From NCBI GenBank assembly GCA_023429565.1, contig JAEZDJ010000065.1, forward strand, positions 3,898-67,897: a stretch of DNA of 64,000 bases, given 5' to 3'. Of the stretch, positions 1 through 8,502 are shown piece after piece (position 1 is the first letter of the stretch; every line of letters starts with the position of its first letter). This DNA is from Actinomycetes bacterium. GTDB lineage: Bacteria > Actinomycetota > Coriobacteriia > Coriobacteriales > Eggerthellaceae. A program made the position numbers and the translations under genes. Below the pieces are notes generated by a model, which was not told the DNA's origin, made no database searches, and worked only from the letters and a program-made list of their open reading frames with translations.

Positions 1-2171
1 TTCAGGCTTTCCCCTTGCGCCCTGCGCAAGGCCTCTTCGGCACCAGACGCTGCGCGCTCCGCCGCGCCCTGCGCGTCATCGGCGGCGACTTTGGACAACC
101 GCAACTGCCCAAGACGACGGGCACGCGCAAGGGCTCCCTGGTCATCCTCTCGAACGGGTCCTCCAACCGCCACCTTCCCGGCAGGCCACACCACACAGCC
201 GTCAGGCGTGGCAAAACGCACGGGCTGAGAACAGCTCGCATGGGCGTCAAACGCGGCAGAAAGGTCGGTGCAGACAACCACGTCCCCCAGCAACGCCTCC
301 ACCGCAGACGCGACTCCGGGATCGCATGACAGGTCATCGACAAGGGCTCTCCCGCCACAAGCACGTGCCGCAGCGCGTGCAGCGGCGGCGGAAGCTGGCC
401 CCATGGCATTTCGCGCCGCATCGTCGCACGCGACAAGGACGACCTCGCCATCCTCGCCCCGTGAGACCAGCGCCTCTGCAACGGCATTCGCAGCCTGCGC
501 GTCGCTCACGAGCAAAGCCGAGATGTCGGCCCCGAGCAAACGTTCGACCAGCGCTTCCTCCCCCTCTGGCGCATGAACCGCATGGGCGATGGGAGCAAGG
601 GACGAATCGAAGCTCTCGGCATGGTTCACGAGCCAGGAAAGCGCAGGTCCCGACTGGGCGGCGCTCGCGCGCTCGACCTCCTCCAGAGCCTTTATCTCAG
701 AGCCGATGAGCGAGACCTCGTCACGGGCGCCATCAAGCGAGGCGCGCGCCGCCTCGCGGGCTGCATACGCCTCGCCCACAGCCGCACGCGCCGACGATTC
801 CCGCTCCCCAAGCGTGGCAAGGGCCGCGGCAGCCTCGTCCGCCGCCTTCGTGGCGGAAGCGAGTTCGACCTGTGCGCGGTCCAGCTGGGCCTCAAGCTCC
901 TTCCCACGACTTGCAACCACTTTGACGTGGGCGAGCCCATTCGCCAAGGCCTCACGCGTCGTCTCGCGCTCTCGGCGCCTGCGCTCGCGCTCTTGTTCGC
1001 GAGTGCGCCGCCCCTCTTCAAGGGAGGACGCTTCGCGGTCAAGCTCCCTGCGACGCGCGAGGAGCCGCTCCCGTTCCTCGGAAAGGCGCGTCACATTCGC
1101 GTCAGCCTGTCCCCGCTCCGCATTCACTTCTGCCTTCTGGAGCTCGGCCTGAGCTCGATCCGCTTCAGCCTGCGTTTTCTTGACCTTGTGGGTCTCCAGC
1201 GTAACGCGCAGATCGGCCTCATAGCTCTGGGCGGCGCGACGTTTCTCATGCAGCAGAAGCATGGCGCCGTCGATGCGCTCAACCACCGACGATGCCCGCT
1301 GATGGTTTCGCGCGATCTCGCCCGCGTCGACGCTCTCCCGCCTGATTCTCTCCTGCAGCTCCTCGACGCGCGCCTCGAGGGAGGCAATGGCCGCCCGCCG
1401 CTGGTCGAGCTCGGCCGCAAGCGCATGCTCGCGCGCGTCGGCGTCGTTCCACGAACGCCGCAACGCCCTCAGGTCGTCCACGGCAAGGGCCAGGTTGAGC
1501 TCACTCAACTCGGCAGCGAGCCCCTGGTAGTCACGGGCACGCTTGGCCTTGCGCTCAAGAGGTCGGAGTTGACGCTCGACCTCGGCGGTCACATCCTTCA
1601 CTCGGGAGAGGTGGACATCCATGGCGGCAAGCTTACGCTCGCTTTTAGCCTTGCGCTGCTTGTGTTTGAGCACGCCAGCGGCTTCTTCGATGATCGCTCG
1701 ACGGTCTTCCGGCTTCGATTGCAGGATGGAATCCAAGCTTCCCTGCGATATGATGGAATGAGTGCCCGTTCCCAAACCGGAGTCATGCAGGATGTCCAGC
1801 ACGTCCATGCGACGCGCGACGACACCGTTGATGAGGTATTCGCTCTCCCCCGAACGGTACATGCGGCGCGTGATGGCCACCTCGTCGAAGTCGACAGGCA
1901 ACGTGCCGTCTGAATTGTCCAGCACAAGGTCGACCTCGGCGATTCCCACGCTCTTGCGAGCCGAGGATCCGGCGAAGATGACATCCTCCATGGCCTGTCC
2001 GCGCAGGTTCTTGGCATTGCGCTCCCCAAGAACCCACAGCACCGCATCGGATATGTTGGACTTTCCCGATCCGTTCGGGCCGACGACCGCGGTTATACCC
2101 GGCTCGAGCGTCAGCGCGCTGCGGTCGGCAAACGATTTAAACCCCTTGAGGACAAGCGACTTCAGATACAT
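1..2171 (-). CDS. smc: Chromosome segregation ATPase SMC (3' part outside window)
   Basis: SMC is the ATPase core of the SMC-ScpAB condensin that compacts and separates chromosomes. Reading from the ATG at 2171, the protein starts MYLKSLVLKGFKSFADRS and has a Walker A motif, GPNGSGKSN, near residue 35. A long charged coiled-coil arm follows from about residue 165. A less charged stretch at about residues 500-660 fits the hinge. The frame is open to the left edge, so about 720 residues are visible; the second arm and the C-terminal ATPase half with the signature and Walker B motifs are missing because of the window edge, not because of mutation. The start lies 3 nt after the rnc stop, so smc is the last visible gene of the rpmF-plsX-rnc-smc group. 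Its partners ScpA and ScpB are encoded at 32.2-33.8 kb. Confidence 0.95.
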   Translation of the reverse strand, partial: MYLKSLVLKGFKSFADRSALTLEPGITAVVGPNGSGKSNISDAVLWVLGERNAKNLRGQAMEDVIFAGSSARKSVGIAEVDLVLDNSDGTLPVDFDEVAITRRMYRSGESEYLINGVVARRMDVLDILHDSGLGTGTHSIISQGSLDSILQSKPEDRRAIIEEAAGVLKHKQRKAKSERKLAAMDVHLSRVKDVTAEVERQLRPLERKAKRARDYQGLAAELSELNLALAVDDLRALRRSWNDADAREHALAAELDQRRAAIASLEARVEELQERIRRESVDAGEIARNHQRASSVVERIDGAMLLLHEKRRAAQSYEADLRVTLETHKVKKTQAEADRAQAELQKAEVNAERGQADANVTRLSEERERLLARRRELDREASSLEEGRRTREQERERRRRERETTREALANGLAHVKVVASRGKELEAQLDRAQVELASATKAADEAAAALATLGERESSARAAVGEAYAAREAARASLDGARDEVSLIGSEIKALEEVERASAAQSGPALSWLVNHAESFDSSLAPIAHAVHAPEGEEALVERLLGADISALLVSDAQAANAVAEALVSRGEDGEVVLVACDDAARNAMGPASAAAARAAARACGGRALVDDLSCDPGVASAVEALLGDVVVCTDLSAAFDAHASCSQPVRFATPDGCVVWPAGKVAVGGPVREDDQGALARARRLGQLRLSKVAADDAQGAAERAASGAEEALRRAQGESL

Positions 2172-2174
2172 GCG

Positions 2175-3020
2175 CTACCCTTGCTTGCGCTGCTTCGCCT
2201 GGGCACGCTCGGATTTCTTGCGGGCCTTCTCCTCCGCTTTCGCAGCGGCCTTCTCCGCCTTCGCCTGTTTGGTGGCCGCCACCTTTTCGGCACGCGCGCC
2301 CTCGTCTACACCAAGGCCAAGAAATTCTCCAAGGCGGGCAAGGGTGCTTTTGGCCGCCTGGCTCTCCGCTTCCTTCTTCGTCCGTCCCGTCCCGCGGGCG
2401 AGCCCTTGCGAGCCTGCGTACACCTGGGCGATGAAGGTGCGGTCATGAGGTGGGCCCTGTGTTTCGACGAGCTTGTATGTGGGCGTGATGCCGTCCTCCT
2501 GCAATTTTTCCTGCAAGGCGCTCTTGGGATTTTCCGGCTCGCGAGCCATGCCCGAGGACATGCGCGGCACGAGCGTTCGCTCGACGAATGCCCGTGCGGC
2601 CTCAATGCCCCCATCAAGGTAGAGGGCGGCCACCACGGCCTCATAGACGTTCTCGAGAGCGGAATGAAGCCCGCGCTTCCCCGTGCCCGTCTCCGACGAG
2701 CCGAAGACGATGATGTCCGCGAAGCCGAGGCCGTCCGCAACGTTGGACAGGCTTGCGCCGGAGACCAAGGCCACCTTGATGCGCGTGAGACCCCCTTCAT
2801 CGAGGTCGTGGTAACGGTCAAACGCAATGGTGGCGACGATGGATCCCAATATGCTGTCACCCAAAAACTCAAGGCGTTCATAGGAGTACTTGACAGACCG
2901 GCCCTCGGTGGCGGACGGATGTGTCAGGGCAGACAAAAGCAACTGCTCTTGAGAGAAGCGGTACTCGAGAATGGCCTGTGCACGCTCCAGCTTTCGCTGT
3001 TGTTCTTCAGTCAGTATCAT
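2175..3020 (-). CDS. rnc: Ribonuclease III
   Basis: Ribonuclease III cleaves double-stranded RNA, chiefly in rRNA precursor processing. The 281-residue protein has the RNase III signature ERLEFLGDSILG at about residues 48-59, with the conserved Glu and Asp that bind the catalytic metal. A double-stranded RNA binding domain follows at about 160-230 (starting KSALQEKLQEDG, ending KKEAESQAAKSTLARL). The C-terminal 45 residues are an Ala/Lys/Glu-rich basic tail beyond the usual family end near 230 residues. The tail is low complexity and probably unstructured. The gene sits between plsX and smc on the same strand, an order common in Actinobacteria and Firmicutes. Confidence 0.96.
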   Translation of the reverse strand: MILTEEQQRKLERAQAILEYRFSQEQLLLSALTHPSATEGRSVKYSYERLEFLGDSILGSIVATIAFDRYHDLDEGGLTRIKVALVSGASLSNVADGLGFADIIVFGSSETGTGKRGLHSALENVYEAVVAALYLDGGIEAARAFVERTLVPRMSSGMAREPENPKSALQEKLQEDGITPTYKLVETQGPPHDRTFIAQVYAGSQGLARGTGRTKKEAESQAAKSTLARLGEFLGLGVDEGARAEKVAATKQAKAEKAAAKAEEKARKKSERAQAKQRKQG

Positions 3021-3102
3021 AAGGTGTTCGGACCTTCTGGTAAAAAACGTTTTCGATTGTCATGCAGAGACGAGCGCGCACTTCCTGCCCCGCGCAACTC
3101 GA

Positions 3103-4116
3103 CTAATCCATTGTAGCCGAGGTGCCCCGTTTTGAAACGGTTTGCGCTATTATTTCAGAAACGTTTGCGCGCACGATACCTGCCGTGGTCAGCACGCCAT
3201 TGCGTATAGCCGTCTCATTTGACGAGCCGTGGCCAACGATGCAGGCACCCTTGACGCCCAGCAGGGGTGCGCCGCCGTACGTGTCCGGACTCACCTGTGC
3301 GGCAAGGTCCTTTAGGCCGCCCTTGATGGCAAGGGCTCCCAGCTTGGTCACCGGGCTCTTCAACATAAGGCCCTTGAGGGTCTTGAACAACGTCTTCGAG
3401 GTCCCCTCGATGGTCTTCAGACACACGTTGCCCGTGAATCCGTCGGTGACGAATATGTCGTAGTTGGCTGGCAGGATGTCGCTCCCCTCCCCATTTCCGG
3501 CAAAGTTCGGGACGCGATCCTTGAGCAGCAGATAAGCTTTTTGGGCAAACTGCGAGCCCTTTGCCTCCTCCTCGCCGATGTTCAGGAGGGCGACGCGGGG
3601 ATTTGGCACGCCGATGACTTTTTCCATATACACGGTCGCCATCTGCGCGAACTGCACCAGGTATTCGGGCTTGCAATCGGCGTTCGCGCCGACATCGCAC
3701 ATGACGACGGGCTTCACGGGCGAGGGAATGACCGTGGCGAGAGCCGGCCGCGAGACGCCCTTGATGCGTCCCATGACCAGCGTGGCGGCGGCAAGGCAGG
3801 CACCGGTTGAGCCCGCCGAGAAAAAGCCTTGGGCCTCCCCCTCTTTCACCAGGCGGCAGCCCACGACAAGGGAGGAGTCCTTCTTCTTGCGGACGGCGTT
3901 CGCCGGATGTTCCCCCATGTCAATGACCTCGGTCGTCACGCGGGCGACGCAGCGCTCATGATGGGATGCGAACGGTTCCACGACCTCGGCCGGTCCGCAG
4001 AGCACGACATGCAGCGTCTCGTCGGCCGCAAGGGCATCGGCAACTCCCTCGAGGACAACACCGGGAGCATGGTCGCCGCCCATGGCATCGACGGCGATGG
4101 TGACCTTCTCTGACAT
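3103..4116 (-). CDS. plsX: Phosphate acyltransferase PlsX
   Basis: PlsX converts acyl-ACP and phosphate to acyl-phosphate, the acyl donor used by PlsY (encoded at 22.6 kb). The protein begins MSEKVTIAVDAMGGDHAPG, the family N-terminus, and carries family blocks such as GSTGACLAAATLVMGRIKGV and ALLNIGEEEAKG; 337 residues is the usual length. The frame stays open upstream to 4233, but the ATG at 4116 was chosen because GAAGGG lies 6 nt before it and the family motif starts there. An inverted repeat separates it from rpmF upstream, so expression relative to rpmF may be modulated. rnc follows after about 80 nt. Confidence 0.95.
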   Translation of the reverse strand: MSEKVTIAVDAMGGDHAPGVVLEGVADALAADETLHVVLCGPAEVVEPFASHHERCVARVTTEVIDMGEHPANAVRKKKDSSLVVGCRLVKEGEAQGFFSAGSTGACLAAATLVMGRIKGVSRPALATVIPSPVKPVVMCDVGANADCKPEYLVQFAQMATVYMEKVIGVPNPRVALLNIGEEEAKGSQFAQKAYLLLKDRVPNFAGNGEGSDILPANYDIFVTDGFTGNVCLKTIEGTSKTLFKTLKGLMLKSPVTKLGALAIKGGLKDLAAQVSPDTYGGAPLLGVKGACIVGHGSSNETAIRNGVLTTAGIVRANVSEIIAQTVSKRGTSATMD

Positions 4117-4250
4117 AGTGATCCCTTCGTTCGACGGCACATTCCGTGCCAAATCCGCAATGACGCCACAGGTTGCATCAACCGGCAAAGACACGCGGGA
4201 GACGCTTGCACCGCCAAACGTCAGCCCCGTCAAAGGAGACCGAGCAGAGA

Positions 4251-4296
4251 AAGCCCCTTCGCCGGCTCACGCGAACGCGAGGTAACGAAGGGGCTT
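4251..4296 (-). terminator. Hairpin between rpmF and plsX (possible attenuator)
   Basis: An 11-bp perfect inverted repeat (AAGCCCCTTCG at 4251-4261, its complement at 4286-4296) encloses a loop of about 24 nt. On the minus strand it lies 41 nt after the rpmF stop and is followed by TTCTCTG, a poor T-tract, so it is more likely a partial terminator or an mRNA-stabilising structure than a full stop. It could lower plsX-rnc-smc expression relative to the abundant ribosomal protein. Confidence 0.5.
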
Positions 4297-4337
4297 GTCA
4301 GGCGCAGGCAATCCCGTGCGCAAATGCGCAGCTGGAG

Positions 4338-4517
4338 CTAGTCTGTCTCGATGACCTCACGGTTCTTGTAGAACCCACAGTTCGGGCACACGCGATGAGG
4401 AAGTTTCACTTCCCCGCACTGCGGACAAACAGAGCGCGCTGGCGCCACAATCCGGTCATTGCTGCTGCGGCGGGCATGAGTGCGGGACCGACCCATTTTG
4501 CGCTTAGGTACTGCCAT
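4338..4517 (-). CDS. rpmF: 50S ribosomal protein L32
   Basis: L32 is a small protein of the large ribosomal subunit. The 59-residue product begins MAVPKRKMGRSRTHARRS, the standard L32 N-terminus, and has two Cys pairs, CPQCG and CPNCGFYKNR, that form a zinc ribbon. An AAGGAG Shine-Dalgarno sequence lies shortly before the ATG. It is preceded by a good promoter at 4591-4619 and followed by plsX, the usual bacterial pairing of rpmF with fatty acid/phospholipid genes. The DUF177 gene that normally sits directly upstream is displaced here by an ABC exporter gene. Confidence 0.95.
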   Translation of the reverse strand: MAVPKRKMGRSRTHARRSSNDRIVAPARSVCPQCGEVKLPHRVCPNCGFYKNREVIETD

Positions 4518-4590
4518 GATCTATACTCCTTCTTCAGCCGGACGGTGCATCGCACTTGTCCGTTTCGCTTCGATAAACACGCGAAGTAGT

Positions 4591-4619
4591 ATGGTACCAA
4601 AGGCTGCTTCGCGCCGCAA
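4591..4619 (-). promoter_or_regulatory. Promoter for rpmF-plsX-rnc-smc
   Basis: Read on the minus strand, TTGCGG (-35, 4614-4619), a 17-nt spacer and TACCAT (-10, 4591-4596) resemble a housekeeping sigma-70 promoter. It lies about 75 nt before the rpmF ATG, in the 250-nt gap after the ABC exporter gene. That gap also holds an imperfect palindrome at 4663-4681 (TGGCAAGGATCCTTTGGCA) of unknown meaning; nothing else was recognised there. Confidence 0.5.
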
Positions 4620-4769
4620 GCCCCGATCGCCACGAAAGTGGGTAATGGCACCCAAACGACACTGGCAAGGATCCTTTGGCACCTTTGCAGATGAGCTTGG
4701 GACACGTCGAGCCACGTGATCGTTGCGCGAATGCCGGCAGGAAGGCGGGCACAACGAATCAGCGTCCCC

Positions 4770-6584
4770 CTACGCCACGGGACCGAACTGCATCTCGTAG
4801 TAGCGGGCATACGTCCCACCCAATGAGAGCAACTCGTCATGGGTGCCCCGCTCCACCACACGTCCCTCGTCGACAACGGCGATGATGTCGGCGCCCCGGA
4901 TGGTTGACAGACGATGGGCGATGATGAGCGTCGTGCGACCTTCAGACAGCTCGTCGAGGGACGATTGGATGGCCCGTTCGCTCTCGTTGTCCAAAGCACT
5001 CGTCGCCTCGTCCAGGATGAGGATGTGCGGATTGCGCAAGAACACGCGGGCAACGGCAATGCGCTGCTTCTGACCGCCCGACAGGCGGGCCCCGCGTTCG
5101 CCGACAAACGTCTCGTAGGCCTCCGGCAGCCCCATGACGAACTCGTGTATGTTCGCCTGGCGTGCAGCCTCCACGATTTCCGCATCCGAGGCACCGGGCC
5201 TGCCGTAGGCAATGTTCTCGCGAACGGTTCCGCCAAACAGGTACACATCCTGCTGCACGATGCCAATCGCCTCACGCAGCGTGTCCACCTTCACGTCGCG
5301 CACGTCGATCCCGTCAATTTCAACGGCACCTTCCCGAACGTCATAAAAGCGCGGCAGCAGCGAGCACGCCGTGGTCTTGCCTCCGCCCGACGGCCCTACA
5401 AACGCGACGGTCGATCCCGCCGGAATCGTCAGGTCAAAGCCCCTCAGCACCTCATGCCGGCTGTCGTAGCCGAAGCGCACGTCACGATAGCGCACTTCAC
5501 CCGCGACGGAGCCGAGGCGCCGGCCAGCCTCCGCCTCCTCAAGCGACACGGCGTCCAGCCGGTCTTGCACGTCCGGACGTACGGCCAGCACTTCCATGAA
5601 GCGGCGGAAACCGGCGTAGCCTTTCTGAAACTGCTCAGTGAAATTGATGAGCTGTTCGACAGGCGAAAGGAAGATGCCTATATACAGCGCGTAGATGGCC
5701 AGATCGGTGGGAGCCAGAGTGCCCGTCGCCACAAAATAGCCGCCCCCCACAATGGTCACGGTATACAGCACGCCCGTAAACGCCGAGTTCACCGCATGGA
5801 ATGCGCCCATGAACCGATAGGAGCTCTCTTTGGTGTCCACGAAGCGCACGTTCGTCCGGTCGAATTTCTCGATTTCCACCGCCTCGTTGCCAAATGACTT
5901 CACCACCCGAATCCCGCCGAGAGAGTCCTGCAAGCGGGCGTTGATGTCGGCCATCTTCCTCCGGTTTTCAGTGAAGATGATGCGCTTGCGATAGTTGCGC
6001 CAGAGGGCGTACGCCGCCATGGCCACCGTTGCAACCAGCATGACCGCGGTAAGCGGCACGTTGATCATGAACAGCAGCACGAACGATCCCGCTATCTTCA
6101 GAATGCAGATGAACAGATTTTCCGGTCCATGATGGGCCAATTCCGAGATGTCGAACAGGTCGGTCAGAAGCTTGCTCATCATCTCGCCGGTGTTGTTCCT
6201 GTCGTAATAGGAAAAGCTCAGACGCTGATATTGCGCGAACAGATCCATCCGCATGTCAGCCTCCATGCGGGCCCCCATGATGTGTCCCCATGCCGTGATG
6301 AAGTACTGGCATCCGGTCCTCAGGGCATACAGCGCCACGAACCCGAGAGCTATCCACCCGAGCGAGGCCAGAATGACCGAGGGCGCCTCCAGAAAGAACT
6401 CCTTGGTGAAGAAATTGAGAAATTGGGGGAAAGCGAGATCGACGGCCGCAAGAATGGCTGCACAGAACAGATCGAAGAAGAAGAGAAACCGATAGGGTCG
6501 GTAGTAGGTGACAAAGCGGGCAAACACGGTGCGCGCAGACACATACGGCTCAGAGGCCCCAGTCATTTCTTTCTCATTGTCCAT
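4770..6584 (-). CDS. ABC transporter, fused permease and ATPase (exporter type)
   Basis: This is a 604-residue half-transporter of the ABC exporter class, which works as a homo- or heterodimer in the cytoplasmic membrane to export lipids, peptides or drugs. The N-terminal about 330 residues hold six hydrophobic helices. The ATPase domain has Walker A (GPSGGGKTT, about residue 402), Q-loop (IVQQDVYLFGG), signature LSGGQKQRIA, Walker B ILILDEATSALD and the H-loop IIAHRLSTI, so it looks fully active. No second exporter subunit is adjacent. The gene sits unusually between the DUF177 gene and rpmF, which are normally neighbours, suggesting an insertion into this conserved block. The start has only a weak ribosome binding site; an ATG six codons in is an alternative. 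The substrate cannot be told from sequence. Confidence 0.9.
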   Translation of the reverse strand: MDNEKEMTGASEPYVSARTVFARFVTYYRPYRFLFFFDLFCAAILAAVDLAFPQFLNFFTKEFFLEAPSVILASLGWIALGFVALYALRTGCQYFITAWGHIMGARMEADMRMDLFAQYQRLSFSYYDRNNTGEMMSKLLTDLFDISELAHHGPENLFICILKIAGSFVLLFMINVPLTAVMLVATVAMAAYALWRNYRKRIIFTENRRKMADINARLQDSLGGIRVVKSFGNEAVEIEKFDRTNVRFVDTKESSYRFMGAFHAVNSAFTGVLYTVTIVGGGYFVATGTLAPTDLAIYALYIGIFLSPVEQLINFTEQFQKGYAGFRRFMEVLAVRPDVQDRLDAVSLEEAEAGRRLGSVAGEVRYRDVRFGYDSRHEVLRGFDLTIPAGSTVAFVGPSGGGKTTACSLLPRFYDVREGAVEIDGIDVRDVKVDTLREAIGIVQQDVYLFGGTVRENIAYGRPGASDAEIVEAARQANIHEFVMGLPEAYETFVGERGARLSGGQKQRIAVARVFLRNPHILILDEATSALDNESERAIQSSLDELSEGRTTLIIAHRLSTIRGADIIAVVDEGRVVERGTHDELLSLGGTYARYYEMQFGPVA

Positions 6585-6656
6585 GCCGCCATTGTACCCT
6601 ACCGGCGGAAAAGACGGCTGGAAATCGAAAGGGAAGCACCCGTCACGCGGGAAAAT

Positions 6657-6678
6657 GCCGAAGGAAGCCCTCTTCGGC
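6657..6678 (-). terminator. Weak terminator after the DUF177 gene
   Basis: On the minus strand GCCGAAG and CTTCGGC form a 7-bp stem with an 8-nt loop, followed by ATTTTC. It starts only 5 nt after the DUF177 stop. The short T-run suggests partial termination before the ABC exporter gene. Confidence 0.45.
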
Positions 6679-6683
6679 GCGCT

Positions 6684-7244
6684 TTAGCGCCCTTCTTCGA
6701 AAGGAAATCCCTCGAGAGCAGCGAACGGACTCGGTCGAGTCTCTCCCCGCCTTGCCTCTTCGTCGTTGCCCACGCACCCACACGGGCCGGCATTGAGATC
6801 GGCGCCACACGTCGGGCACAGGCCCTTGCAGTGGTCATCGCATAAAGGAACGAGGGGGAACTCCAGGAGAAGCGCCGCGACGATGAGCGGCTCGATATCC
6901 ACGACACCGCCTTCAGGCAGCACGTCAAACTCATCCTCATCCAAGTCTTCCGGCACTTCGGAATCGGCTTTCAGCAGAAAATAACCCTCGATGTCTCCCT
7001 CGACGGAAAACGGAAAATCATCCAGACACCGGGCGCACGACGTCTCCGCCTCGCCCTCGACAGTGCCGCAGACGAGCAGGGCGTCGCCCGTGTTCGTGAC
7101 GTCGACCTGCCAAGACAGCGGACGGGCAAACCGATACGAATCAGGACCGGCCTTGATGACAGGCAGTGCGGCCTCACCGTCAAAGTGGGTGCACTGTGCG
7201 GGAGTGAACAGCTCGTTCGGAATATGAATGCGCGTGGAATCCAT
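6684..7244 (-). CDS. DUF177 (YceD-family) metal-binding protein
   Basis: DUF177/YceD proteins are linked to 23S rRNA accumulation and are normally encoded beside rpmF. This 186-residue protein shows the family pattern: an internal CARCLDDF motif after about residue 70, an acidic middle, and a C-terminal CDDHCKGLCPTCG-x7-CGC cluster that probably binds zinc. The ATG at 7244 was chosen because it overlaps the TGA of the upstream gene by one base (TGATG), pointing to translational coupling; a TTG one codon earlier is also possible. The gene is separated from its usual partner rpmF by the ABC exporter. Confidence 0.85.
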   Translation of the reverse strand: MDSTRIHIPNELFTPAQCTHFDGEAALPVIKAGPDSYRFARPLSWQVDVTNTGDALLVCGTVEGEAETSCARCLDDFPFSVEGDIEGYFLLKADSEVPEDLDEDEFDVLPEGGVVDIEPLIVAALLLEFPLVPLCDDHCKGLCPTCGADLNAGPCGCVGNDEEARRGETRPSPFAALEGFPFEEGR

Positions 7245-7717
7245 CAACGTCCAGCAGCGAGGGAATTGGCGTTCAGACGATCACGGCAGCGACGCACGTT
7301 GTTGAGCAAGGTGTCGAGACTCTGCTCAACATGCCCAAACACCTCGTCAGCGTAATCCTCGGCACCGGCACGCGTCTGTCGCTCCAACTCGCGGGCGTCG
7401 GCGAGAACCTGATCCGCCTGCTGCTGTGAAATGCGGACGATCTCTTGCTCGCTGGCAATGGTCATGGCCTGGCTGCGAGCATCCTCGATCATGCGGTTGG
7501 CCTCAGCCTCGGCATCGTCGAGAAGGCTCTGACGCTCGCGCACAATCTGGCGGGCCTGAGAAAATTCGCTGGGAAACGTGTCGCGAACTTCATCCATGAT
7601 CTCGAATACCGCGGCAATATCCACCTGCCGCATGGTGTTTTTACCAAAAACCGGCTTCGAATCTTCAAGAAGAATCGAGAGCTCCTCGAGCAGCCCCAAG
7701 ACTCCTGTTTCGTCCAT
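7244..7717 (-). CDS. Coiled-coil protein of DivIVA/ATP synthase b-like type
   Basis: This is a 157-residue, mostly alpha-helical protein, very rich in Ala, Glu, Gln and Arg. From about residue 60 heptad-like spacing runs through ERQSLLDDAEAEANRMIEDA and onward, the kind of helix seen in DivIVA-like and F0F1 b-subunit-like proteins. There is no membrane segment, so a true ATP synthase b subunit is excluded. I recognise it as the conserved coiled-coil protein often found upstream of DUF177 in Coriobacteriia, but its function is not established. GGAAGGA precedes the ATG at 7717, and a promoter lies about 80 nt upstream. It is translationally coupled to the DUF177 gene. Confidence 0.7.
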   Translation of the reverse strand: MDETGVLGLLEELSILLEDSKPVFGKNTMRQVDIAAVFEIMDEVRDTFPSEFSQARQIVRERQSLLDDAEAEANRMIEDARSQAMTIASEQEIVRISQQQADQVLADARELERQTRAGAEDYADEVFGHVEQSLDTLLNNVRRCRDRLNANSLAAGR

Positions 7718-8019
7718 GATAGTCCTTCCACCCAAGCGTGCTGCGTTTCAACTGCATCAATGCATACACCACCGCCTACGCGCATGCGTCAAGATATTCT
7801 AACAGGTTTACGGTCAATTCCAAGCGCCACTGCATAAACCGCGCATATTTCACCACGTCGGAACCGTATCGTTGATTTTATCGAAGAGCTTTTCCCTCAA
7901 CCGGAGGCCTTTGCCCACCTGCTGCATTCTGCGAAAAGGAGAAGAGGAACGCCCGCTCAAAGCTGTGCGAACGACCTGGACTCGCGTCGTGCGGCATCGT
8001 GGACCCCTGGCGTGCCCGA
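7718..8019. other. Intergenic region with promoter (302 nt)
   Basis: No gene was found between coaD and the coiled-coil gene. On the minus strand TTGGAA (-35, 7818-7823), a 16-nt spacer and TAGAAT (-10, 7796-7801) make a good promoter for the coiled-coil/DUF177 pair. The remaining part toward coaD shows nothing recognisable. Confidence 0.55.
7796..7823 (-). promoter_or_regulatory. Promoter for coiled-coil/DUF177 genes
   Basis: Minus-strand TTGGAA - 16 nt - TAGAAT matches a sigma-70 promoter. The predicted transcript would have a leader of roughly 70 nt before the ATG at 7717. Confidence 0.5.
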
Positions 8020-8502
8020 TCAAGCCCAGTCGAATTTTCCCGCAAGCGCCTCAATCACGCAGGGAGGAACGAACTGCGCCACATCGCCATGCAAGCTTGC
8101 GATCTCGCGCACGATGGACGACGAGAGATACATGTATTGGGGCGGCGACATGATGAACAGGGTTTCCAGCTGCTGGTCGAGCTGATAGTTGAGCGCCGTC
8201 ATCTGGAATTCGTATTCAAAGTCGGTGATGGCACGAAGGCCCTTGATCACGACCGATGCGTCCATTTCCCGAGCAAAATCAACCAACAGGCCCGCAAAGG
8301 GCTCAACACGCACGTTCGGCAGGTGACTCGTCGCCTGGCCGATGAGCCTCACGCGCTCCTCAAGCGTGAAGAGGGGCTGCTTGCCGGGGGAAGCAGCCAC
8401 CGCCACGACAACCTCGTCGACGATTTGGGCCGCACGCGTGATGACGTCGAGGTGCCCGCTAGTGATGGGATCGAACGTCCCCGGAGTGAGTGCACGTTTC
8501 AT
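8020..8502 (-). CDS. coaD: Phosphopantetheine adenylyltransferase
   Basis: CoaD adenylates 4'-phosphopantetheine, the next-to-last step of coenzyme A synthesis. The 160-residue protein opens MKRALTPGTFDPITSGHLD with the nucleotidyltransferase motif GTFDPITSGH. Later family blocks are VVIKGLRAITDFEYE and YMYLSSSIVREIA. The length is standard. It overlaps the end of rsmD by 4 nt, so the recG-rsmD-coaD genes are one transcription unit with coupled translation. Confidence 0.96.
   Translation of the reverse strand: MKRALTPGTFDPITSGHLDVITRAAQIVDEVVVAVAASPGKQPLFTLEERVRLIGQATSHLPNVRVEPFAGLLVDFAREMDASVVIKGLRAITDFEYEFQMTALNYQLDQQLETLFIMSPPQYMYLSSSIVREIASLHGDVAQFVPPCVIEALAGKFDWA

Noticed and set aside
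573..1913. 446-codon plus-strand frame opposite smc
   Set aside because: It is a shadow of the SMC coiled-coil coding sequence; no ribosome site or motif.
7244..7717. ATP synthase F0 subunit b
   Set aside because: There is no N-terminal membrane helix and no atp gene near; only the coiled coil is similar.
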